NCBI RefSeq assembly: GCF_000614545.1
Contig: NZ_BAKW01000004.1
Span: 1 to 64,000, forward strand
Length of the DNA stretch: 64,000 nucleotides
Direction of reading: 5' to 3'
Origin: Asaia platycodi JCM 25414
GTDB taxonomy: Bacteria; Pseudomonadota; Alphaproteobacteria; Acetobacterales; Acetobacteraceae
The notes under the pieces were generated by a model. It did not search any database. It worked only from the letters and a program-made list of their open reading frames with translations, and was not told the origin of the DNA. A program made the position numbers and the translations under genes. Positions 56,975 through 64,000 of this stretch are shown one piece after another (the stretch's first letter is position 1; each line of letters begins with the position of its first letter).

Positions 56975-58410
56975 CCTTCGTAGCAAGCGCCCCCATGGGG
57001 CGCACCGTTCGAGACTGTCTGCGCGCCATGCGGCTCTACGTCTCGCCAGTCTTCCTGCGTGAAAACCCCCTGGCTTTTCTGGCCATTCTTTACGTCGCTC
57101 TATGCTTCGGTTTCGCTTTCCTGCTTCATCATGGCCGGCTCGGACACGACCGGTTCTGGCATGACGGTCACTATACGATTTCGCCTGTTCTGGCACCGAT
57201 ATGGTGGGTTTCGCTTTACGCCAGCTTTTCAGCGATCAGCCTGCATTACTGGCGTCAGATCCGACCGACGTCGACCTATCTGCTCTTACGGCTGCAGCGA
57301 GCGGAATATCACGGCGTCCTTGCTGTCGGGCTGATATCGATTTTTCTGCTTGCCCTGCCACCTCTGTCAACCGGCGCTCCCACACTCAACTGCTTCGCAC
57401 TCGAAGCCATTGGCCTGTTCTTGTGGTCCGGCCCAAGACCGGCGAGCCGGGCAGAGGCCCTGAGAGGGGTGATGACACCATTGGGCATAGTCAGGGCTAT
57501 CGGGTTCTTCTTTCTGCTTGTCCCCCGGATGCAGAATTATCTGTTCTCCGTACCGTGGTATGTCGCTGTCGTCATCATTATTGCCTGCCTAGGTATGGCC
57601 CTGCGCCTTTACCGCTTCCGGGATTATCGTCTGGCGCCCGAGACGCCCCGAGATCTCCTTGCCTCCGCCCCTGAAACTCTTTCCACCCCCGTGGAACGTG
57701 TCGCCTCCTTCATTCTATGGCGCCCGTCACGGCTTGTACGCCTGCCCCTTGCCGATCCAGTGCATACTGGCAGTCCGATTGCCGTTGCCTTGCTGGTTGT
57801 CGGTTCGACGCTGATTTTCGGCTGTCTCGCTGAATTCATCGCCTGGATAGCGGATGGAGTCATCCCGTCTCCAATCGCTTTGCGTCATAGGCTGCCCAAT
57901 CTGTCACGTCAGAGCCTCTTCCTGATTGGCGTGAGTCTTTCCGCATGGATGACCCAGCACGGAGACTGGCCCTTTCTCCTGACGCTCGGGCCTTATGGCG
58001 AGAAACGCATCTTTGCCCGCGCCGTCTATCGCCTCCATTTGCAGCGCGCCTTACAAGCCGGTCTCATCGCCGGTACGATGATCGCTCTGACCACATGGTT
58101 CGATGAGCGGATGGCTCTCGGACCGGCTCTGGCGGCAGGCTGGGCATGCGGGCTATTTCTAACAGGCGCCAGTTGCCTGCCGACACTCGCGTTTCTCGTT
58201 CCGCGGTTCAATCGCCCGCCAACGATCGCCGTTCTCAATATCGGCGCCATGCTACTGGGCATGCAATTCGCAACGACGCTCGTAATGCAGACAGGGTTCT
58301 GGTGGCGCTGGCTGCTGACACCCGGCTCACTTCTATTCGCCCTGCTGTGCTTTTTCCTTATCCCACCACGCCTTGCCGCGCAGGACTGGCCTATAGAACC
58401 ACCCCGCTAA
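56971..58410 (+). CDS. ABC transporter membrane protein
   Basis: 479 residues with about ten to twelve membrane helices (PLAFLAILYVALCFGFAFLL; VIIIACLGMALRLY; SLLFALLCFFLIPPR). It begins four bases before the ATPase stop, so the coupling shows it is the permease of that transporter. The sequence does not match a well-known permease family by eye, so the cargo cannot be inferred. Intact. Confidence 0.8.
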   Translation: MTFVASAPMGRTVRDCLRAMRLYVSPVFLRENPLAFLAILYVALCFGFAFLLHHGRLGHDRFWHDGHYTISPVLAPIWWVSLYASFSAISLHYWRQIRPTSTYLLLRLQRAEYHGVLAVGLISIFLLALPPLSTGAPTLNCFALEAIGLFLWSGPRPASRAEALRGVMTPLGIVRAIGFFFLLVPRMQNYLFSVPWYVAVVIIIACLGMALRLYRFRDYRLAPETPRDLLASAPETLSTPVERVASFILWRPSRLVRLPLADPVHTGSPIAVALLVVGSTLIFGCLAEFIAWIADGVIPSPIALRHRLPNLSRQSLFLIGVSLSAWMTQHGDWPFLLTLGPYGEKRIFARAVYRLHLQRALQAGLIAGTMIALTTWFDERMALGPALAAGWACGLFLTGASCLPTLAFLVPRFNRPPTIAVLNIGAMLLGMQFATTLVMQTGFWWRWLLTPGSLLFALLCFFLIPPRLAAQDWPIEPPR

Positions 58411-58490
58411 CCGCGGGCAACATGGACAGGCTGCGACAAGCTGTTACGCTGCCTGCTTTCTTTCGCGTTTCCTGCCATCAGGAGTTTGTC

Positions 58491-61189
58491 ATGGTCGTGC
58501 TGCCTCATCTGCGCAAAATGCTTCTCGCATCGAGCCTGCTCGTCGCCCCAGCGCTTTCTCTCCCCGCTCTGGCAGCGCCCGCCACTCCCCCCGCTCATGC
58601 GGCTACCGCGATGGACAGCGCCCTGAAGGCCACTTTGCCGAACGGGCTGCGCGTCGTGATCGTGCCCGACAGGCTTGCCCCCGTGGTGCAGACGCAGATC
58701 ATCTATCTCGCCGGTTCGGCAGCCGCACCGAACGGCTTTCCCGGCACAGCACACGCGCTCGAACACATGATGTTCAACGGCTCGAAGGCACTCAGCCGCG
58801 ACCAGCTCTCGACCGTCAGCGCGCGCATCGGCAATGTCAGCAACGCGTTCACCACCGAAGACACGACACAGTTCTATTTTCAGGCGCCCGCGCATTATCT
58901 CGATCTCCTGCTCAAGATCGAAGCCGACCGCATGCGCAATGTCCTACTGTCCGATACCGATTGGGGGCATGAACGCGGCGCCATCGAGCAGGAGGTCGCG
59001 CGCGACCTTTCGATGCCTTTCCAACGCTACACGATCGCACTGAACCGCGCCCTGTTTGCAGGCACACCCTACGAGCACGACGCACTCGGCACGCGTGAAT
59101 CCTTCGACAAGACCGACGCGAAACTGCTGCGCGGATTTTATGACAGCTGGTACCAGCCGAACAACGCCATTCTGCTCATCGTCGGCGACGTCGATCCTGC
59201 GAGCACGCTTGACAAGGTACGCAGCCAGTTCAGCGCCATTCCCTCGGGCAAGCTCCCTGCGCGCCCCGTGGTCGAACCGGCCCCCGCCGAGGCGCAGACC
59301 ATCAAGATCGACAGCGACTATGCTACGGGCATTCTGAGCATCGCCTATCGCATGCCCGGATCACAAAGTCCTGACTACGCCGCAGCGCAAATTCTCGCAG
59401 ATGTGCTGGCCAGCCAGCGCGGCGCGCTTTTCGCCCTTGTGCCCCAAGGCAAGGCGCTTGGGACCGAATTTTCCTATAACGCACGCGTTCATGCCGGTGT
59501 CGGCAGCGCTCTGGCCGCTTTCCCCAAGGGTCAGGACCCCAGCGCCCTGCTTGGAGAAGTCCGTGGCATTCTCGAGACGATACGTCAGAAAGGCGTTCCT
59601 GCCGATCTGGTCGAGGCCGCCAAACGCAAGGAAATCGCCGCTCTCGAATTCAATGCCAATGGCATCACCGATCTGACCCAGAGCTGGGCCGATGCGCTGG
59701 CCTATAGCGGCGTGAATTCGCCCGCCGATCTGGTGAAAGCCTATAACGGCGTCACGCTCGAGCAGGTCAATGCTCTTGCCGCCCGCCTGCTCGACCCCGC
59801 CCATGCCGTTACCGGCATTCTGACACCCTCTGGCGGCAAGTCACCCGATATTGGCGGTGCAAAGGGCCCGGAATCACTTTTGCCCCCTCCCAGCAAAAAC
59901 ATCGCCCTGCCTGACTGGGCCGCAACCGCTCTGGCCGATCTGCCCAAGCCCGAGCCGCTCAGCCTGCCTGCGCGCTACACGCTCAAGAATGGCATCACCC
60001 TTCTGGTGCAGCCTGAGCATGTCAGCCACACGATCCGCCTTTACGGCTCCATTCGTCACAACAGCTATCTGCAACAGCCCAAAGGCAAGGAAGGCGTCGC
60101 CGACCTGACGAGCGATCTCTTCCTTTTTGGTAGCACAAACCACGATCGCCTCGCTTTCGCAGCGGCCCTCGATGCGCTGGCTTCGGATGCGAATGGCGGC
60201 GTATCCTTTTCGCTCAGCACGCTCAGCGCCAATTTCGACAAGACGCTTGCCCTTCTCGCTGAAAACGAGCTGCACCCTGCCTTCCCTGCGCAGCTTTCAT
60301 GATCCTGAAACAGCAGGCCATCGCCACACAGGCCGGCGTTCTGCAATCGCCCGGCTATCGTTTCCAGCGCGCCGTGACCAAGGCCCTCGACCAGGCCGAC
60401 GACCCCTCACTGCGCGAAACCACGCCCCAGACGCTGTCGTCGATTTCACTGGCTGACGTGCAGAACTTCTACAAGGCAGCCTATCGTCCCGACCTGACCA
60501 CCATCGTCGTGATCGGTGACATCACCCCTGAAAAAGCAAGAGCTTCGATCGAAGCTGCGTTCGGCGCCTGGTCTGCGACCGGCCCGCAGCCTGTGGTCGA
60601 TCTGCCTGCACGCCCCCAGAGCAAGCATTCGCAGGCAGTTATTGACGATCCCGGCCGTCTACAGGATTCAGTCTATCTCGCCCAGACCGTCGCCAGTGGT
60701 GTGAAAAACCCCGATCGCTACGCACTCGAAGTGGGCAATGAGGTGCTCGGCTCCGGCTTCTCTTCGCGTCTGATGCAGGATCTGCGCGTGCGCACCGGCA
60801 TGGTCTACACCGCAGGCTCCGACTTTGCCTGGTCGGCCAATCGGGGTGCTTTCATGATCTCCTATGGCTCGGATCCCGACAAGACGAACAAGGCCCGCGA
60901 TGCGGCCCTGCGCAACGTCACGTCCATGCAGTCCAGCCCGGTTTCCGATGACGAATTGCTCAACGCCAAGGCATCGATCCTGCGTGCCATCCCCATGGAG
61001 CGTGCCAGCTTCGGCGGTATCGCCGGGCAGTATCTGTCGCTCATCGATCTCGGCCTGCCCCTGACCGAACCCGATGACCGCGCCAAAGCCGTTTACGCCA
61101 TGAGTGCAAAACAGGTGCAGGACGCGTTCCATCACTGGGTGCGCCCCGAAGACATGGCCCAGATCATTCGTGGGCCGGCGCCGAAGTAA
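58491..61189 (+). CDS. Exported M16 zinc protease (frameshifted)
   Basis: It is a two-domain inverzincin. ATG 58491 with GGAG six bases upstream gives a signal peptide (LLASSLLVAPALSLPALA). The zinc site is inverted HXXEH in GTAHALEHMMFNGS (His88, Glu91, His92), with the distal Glu in RGAIEQEVARD. Both M16 halves are present; the second half lacks the HXXEH, as is usual. The frame breaks near 60290; one G restores AFPAAAFMILKQQAIATQAG. About 899 residues in total. It probably degrades peptides in the periplasm. The long upstream part of the ORF is not used. Confidence 0.92.
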
Positions 61190-61199
61190 TGGGCAGTCT

Positions 61200-61214
61200 C
61201 GGGGCTTTGCCCCG
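61200..61214. repeat. GC-rich palindrome CGGGGC-TTT-GCCCCG
   Basis: Six-base arms around TTT lie just after the M16 protease stop. A related piece (ggggcaaagcctcg) occurs around 61295. They resemble short 3'-end palindromes at other gene ends in the window and may act as terminators or REP-like elements. Confidence 0.5.
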
Positions 61215-61310
61215 AAACCTGCAACGGGGTCGGCGCCCTTTGATTACCCGTCGGTCGAAGAAATTGAAGGGGGGTGCCCTTTTCCGGAGAAGGGGCAAAG
61301 CCTCGCAGGC

Positions 61311-61538
61311 CTAGAAGTCCGAGGGAGCTTCGCTCGAAGCTTCCGCAATCGCAGCGGCCTCTTCTTCAAGATAGGCTGCCAGATCGCCACCCGTGGCCGC
61401 GTTCAGATCGCGCTCGGCAATGCCGGCCTTCATCGCTGCCGAGAGGCAGGCTTGAGCTGCCTGATCGGGCGCGCCCCAGCTTTGATAGTGCTCTTCGACC
61501 CAGCTATCGAGCCACTCGTCGAGATCTTCGCCCGTCAT
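61311..61538 (-). CDS. Small acidic protein, 75 residues
   Basis: MTGEDLDEWLDSWVEEHYQSWG and a helical acidic tail (AAYLEEEAAAIAEASSEAPSDF). It begins two bases after the upp stop, so it is the second gene of that unit. There are no cysteines beyond one, no signal and no membrane helix. The function is unknown. Confidence 0.6.
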   Translation of the reverse strand: MTGEDLDEWLDSWVEEHYQSWGAPDQAAQACLSAAMKAGIAERDLNAATGGDLAAYLEEEAAAIAEASSEAPSDF

Positions 61539-61540
61539 GA

Positions 61541-62182
61541 TCAGCGAGTACCGAAGAGACGGTCGCCTGCATCGCCAAGACCGGGGCGGATATAGCCCTT
61601 TTCGTCCAGACCGCGATCGATCGCACAGGTCACGACACGCACATCGGGGTGACGCTCGGCGAGGCAGGCCACCCCCTCGGGCGCGGCAAGCAGACAGACG
61701 AAGATGATCTTGCGCACACCGCTGGCCTTGATGCGATCGATGGCAGCCGCCGCGCTGTGACCTGTGGCGAGCATGGGGTCGACCACGATGCAGTCGCGCT
61801 CGGCCACGTCGTCGGGAAGCTTCATGTAATATTCGACCGCTTCGAGCGTATCGTGATCGCGGTATAGCCCGACATGACCCACGCGGGCGGCGGGGATGAG
61901 ATCGAGCATACCGTCGAGAATGCCGTTACCCGCACGCAGAATCGACACGAAGCAAAGCTTCTTGCCAGAGAGCTGACGCCCCTCCATGCGCTCGAGCGGG
62001 GTGTCGATCTCGACCGGCTCGGTGCTGAGGTCCCGCGTGGCCTCGTAGCACATCAGCAGGCTCAGTTCGCGCGTAAGCCGCCTGAACCCGGCGGTCGAGG
62101 TCGAGACCTGACGCAAACGGGTCAGTTTGTGTTGAACGAGCGGGTGGTCGAGCACGACCAGGGAGGGAGGAAGGGCTGTCAT
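61541..62182 (-). CDS. upp: Uracil phosphoribosyltransferase
   Basis: Pyrimidine salvage: uracil plus PRPP to UMP. Start [20 protein letters not shown] at 62182 has AAGGA upstream. The PRPP loop is [21 protein letters not shown] and the C-terminal uracil site is [18 protein letters not shown]. 213 residues, intact. It has a downstream partner gene of unknown function. Confidence 0.96.
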   Translation of the reverse strand: MTALPPSLVVLDHPLVQHKLTRLRQVSTSTAGFRRLTRELSLLMCYEATRDLSTEPVEIDTPLERMEGRQLSGKKLCFVSILRAGNGILDGMLDLIPAARVGHVGLYRDHDTLEAVEYYMKLPDDVAERDCIVVDPMLATGHSAAAAIDRIKASGVRKIIFVCLLAAPEGVACLAERHPDVRVVTCAIDRGLDEKGYIRPGLGDAGDRLFGTR

Positions 62183-62214
62183 AGCGCGATCCTTAGCGAA
62201 AAATCGTTGCGCTG

Positions 62215-62601
62215 TCAGCTTGGTTCGAAACGAAGCGCCACACCGTTCATGCAAAAGCGCAATCCTGTTGGTTTGGGGCCATCGGGAAAGACATGACCGA
62301 GATGACCCTTGCACTGCGCGCAATGCACCTCAATGCGTGTCATGCCGAGCGTCTTGTCGACCGTGGTCTCGGTCATGCCTTCACGTGGCTTGAAAAAGGA
62401 CGGCCAGCCGCTACCGCTCTCGTATTTGGTCGACGAATCGAACAAAGGCGCCTCGCATCCGGCACAATGATAGACCCCCTCGCGCTTTTCATCGTTGAGC
62501 GGGCTCGAGCCGGGGCGTTCCGTGCCATGCTCGCGCAGCACGCGATGCTGTTCGGGGGTTAGAGGCAGGCCACAGCTTGGCATCTGGATATTGTCGCTCA
62601 T
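62215..62601 (-). CDS. msrB: Peptide-methionine (R)-S-oxide reductase
   Basis: MsrB reduces methionine-R-sulfoxide in proteins. It has zinc-binding CXXC pairs ([25 protein letters not shown]) and the catalytic Cys in [12 protein letters not shown]. The start MSDNIQMP at 62601 has AAGGA upstream. 128 residues, no signal peptide, so it acts in the cytoplasm. It precedes upp by about 30 bases, and may share its transcript. Confidence 0.95.
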   Translation of the reverse strand: MSDNIQMPSCGLPLTPEQHRVLREHGTERPGSSPLNDEKREGVYHCAGCEAPLFDSSTKYESGSGWPSFFKPREGMTETTVDKTLGMTRIEVHCAQCKGHLGHVFPDGPKPTGLRFCMNGVALRFEPS

Positions 62602-62656
62602 GGAAAAAGTCCTTTTCCGGGCCGGGAAGACAGGAGAATACGCCTGATATGGCACC

Positions 62657-63592
62657 TCAGCGTATTTTTTCCAGCGCCTCAGCCTGCTTCCGGTTCAGTT
62701 TCAGCCGTTCGACAAGGTGGGTGAGAAAGGCCTCGGCGACGGGACGCGTGTGATGTCTGACAGGCTGAGCAGCATAGAGCGTGCCCGAGGGCAGACGATA
62801 TGCGGGCAGCACACGCACGAGCCTGCCCTCTGCCAGAGGCACGGCACATAATTCGCGGCTGGCCGCAATGATACCGCTTCCGGCACAGGCGAAATCGAGA
62901 CGGATCGGCGCCGGGGTGGCGGCGATACGGCTGTCGAGCGGGATATCGATCGGTTCTCGGGCCAATGGCCCTTCCACCCCCTCGACCGGCATGAGCGTCC
63001 ACGCCTGTTCGCCAGGGCGGGTGAGACAGGGAAACGAGGCGAGATCCTGCGGTATCAGCGGATGGCCCTTGATCGCCAGCAATTCCGGAGAGGCAAAAAG
63101 CGCAATATCGTACATGCCTATACGCCTGATGCGATAATCGCCTTCGTTCATTTCGTCACGACGATGGCTGAGAAAAATGTCGCACTCTGCACGCTTGAAA
63201 TCGGGCAGGCTGACGCTTGCCTCAAGCGACACACGCAAAGCAGGATTCTGCGACAGCATCTCCCTGACAATCGGGTTGACGCAGGAAATGAGAATTTCGG
63301 GTGGGGCTGCGATACGCAACACGCCACCACCACCTACATCGCGACAGAGCGCGGCCACGCCATGGTCGAGCGTATCCAGCAAGGGCGCCACAAAGGCGCT
63401 GAGACGCTCGCCGGCTTCGGTCAGACGCAGCCCCTCAGCGCCTGTCTCGACAAGATTCAGCCCAAGACGGGTCTCCAGCCGCTCGACACCGCGCGAAACG
63501 CTCGTTGCATGCACACCCAGCCGCTTTGCAGCGCGCGTGTAGCTCAGACTGTCAGCAACGGCGATGAAAAGACTGTATTCGTTCCGACTCAT
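62657..63592 (-). CDS. LysR-family transcription regulator
   Basis: Residues 1-60 form the winged helix-turn-helix (YSLFIAVADSLSYTRAAKRLGVHATSVSRGVERLETRLGLNL). The rest is a two-lobe effector domain (VLRIAAPPEILISCVNPIVREML). 311 residues, intact. It is divergent from a 3-hydroxyacyl-CoA dehydrogenase gene, which LysR proteins commonly control, so that gene is its probable target. The inducer is unknown. Confidence 0.93.
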   Translation of the reverse strand: MSRNEYSLFIAVADSLSYTRAAKRLGVHATSVSRGVERLETRLGLNLVETGAEGLRLTEAGERLSAFVAPLLDTLDHGVAALCRDVGGGGVLRIAAPPEILISCVNPIVREMLSQNPALRVSLEASVSLPDFKRAECDIFLSHRRDEMNEGDYRIRRIGMYDIALFASPELLAIKGHPLIPQDLASFPCLTRPGEQAWTLMPVEGVEGPLAREPIDIPLDSRIAATPAPIRLDFACAGSGIIAASRELCAVPLAEGRLVRVLPAYRLPSGTLYAAQPVRHHTRPVAEAFLTHLVERLKLNRKQAEALEKIR

Positions 63593-63678
63593 GCCTGAAT
63601 TTATGCAGTCACGCTCTGCGTTATTGCAAGATTTCAGCGTGTCGAAGCGCGTTATGATGCCTCGAATTCAATCAAGGT

Positions 63679-63697
63679 AGCGTCACTTTTTGACGCT
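63679..63697. promoter_or_regulatory. Inverted repeat between lysR and the dehydrogenase gene
   Basis: AGCGTCA and TGACGCT, seven-base arms around CTTTT, 24 bases before the dehydrogenase start. Position and symmetry fit a LysR-type operator, but it does not show the typical T-N11-A spacing, and it could be a hairpin in the mRNA leader. Confidence 0.5.
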
Positions 63698-63720
63698 TCC
63701 TGACTGGAGGGAGAATCTTC

Positions 63721-64000
63721 GTGACAAACACTGTGACTGAACGAGCCAGAACGCGCCCCGCAACAGTTATCGGCGCCGGAACGCTCGGACGACGCATTGC
63801 CCTGATGCTCGCAACGCGTGGCGGACAGGTGCGGCTATTCGATAGAGACGCCGGTGCGACACAGGCCGGACTCGATTATGCACGCGCAGCGCTGCCGGGC
63901 CTCGTTAAAACCCTCGAAGGCGGCATAGCCGGTCAGATCGACAGCGTAGCCACGCTTGAGGCCGCCATCGACGACGCCTGGCTGATTGTCGAGGCGCTGC
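63721..64000 (+). CDS. 3-hydroxyacyl-CoA dehydrogenase-type protein (partial), GTG start
   Basis: The GTG at 63721 is preceded by GGAGGGAG about ten bases upstream. The first 93 residues show an N-terminal NAD-binding Rossmann motif (TVIGAGTLGRRIALMLATRGGQVRLFDRD) and DAWLIVEAL, both typical of 3-hydroxyacyl-CoA dehydrogenases. The rest is outside the window, so the substrate cannot be fixed. The frame is open to the edge. It is divergent from the LysR gene. Confidence 0.85.
   Translation, partial: MTNTVTERARTRPATVIGAGTLGRRIALMLATRGGQVRLFDRDAGATQAGLDYARAALPGLVKTLEGGIAGQIDSVATLEAAIDDAWLIVEAL

Noticed and set aside
1-64000. CRISPR arrays, insertion sequences, prophage genes
   Set aside because: No regularly spaced repeats, transposase or phage structural genes were recognised anywhere in the window.

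Overview
The window looks like a stretch of a GC-rich alphaproteobacterial chromosome, most probably an acetic acid bacterium (Acetobacteraceae, possibly Asaia-like). That is an inference from protein character and gene mix: an acid-insert RNase E, a mannitol 2-dehydrogenase-type enzyme, a GH32 fructosidase, a Kup potassium transporter and a TonB receptor. No taxonomic search was possible. There is no rRNA, CRISPR array, insertion sequence or prophage. One tRNA (Arg, anticodon CCG) is present.

Layout: the end of a Gln/Tyr/Pro-rich protein; leuA with a candidate leucine leader peptide; a Tat-exported amidase; rne; a two-gene glycosyltransferase cluster; a LytTR regulator; an exported hydrolase; a lipoprotein and xseA; purD; a 24-codon small ORF; an acyltransferase; the polA-SCO-like-binding protein operon; a lipoprotein hydrolase and tRNA-Arg; small exported proteins; an SMR exporter with a guanidine-II type leader; a GH32 gene with a clear promoter; DUF2252, ArsB-like and MFS genes; a flippase and glycosyltransferase; kup; an ATPase; a flavoprotein; a polyol dehydrogenase; a thioredoxin-like protein; a TonB receptor; the NAD block (Fe-S small subunit, nrtR, nadA, nadB, nadC); cysQ-tsaC-coiled-coil gene; an ABC transporter; an M16 protease; upp, msrB, and a LysR gene divergent from a 3-hydroxyacyl-CoA dehydrogenase.

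The best-integrated module is 47819-52677 on the minus strand. A protein with the four cysteines of group-4 [NiFe]-hydrogenase/NuoB small subunits overlaps nrtR by ATGA. nrtR precedes nadA-nadB-nadC, and a 21-bp palindrome lies just before nadA. A second complete circuit is the SMR exporter, preceded by two hairpins with ACGR loops as in guanidine-II riboswitches.

A striking property is that about twenty genes, including leuA, purD, xseA and nadC, are broken by single-base shifts. Almost all are consistent with one missing base, often in a short homopolymer. Large genes such as rne, polA, kup and nadB are intact. I read this as residual sequencing or assembly indels, not gene decay, and I annotate those loci as whole genes with the break noted.
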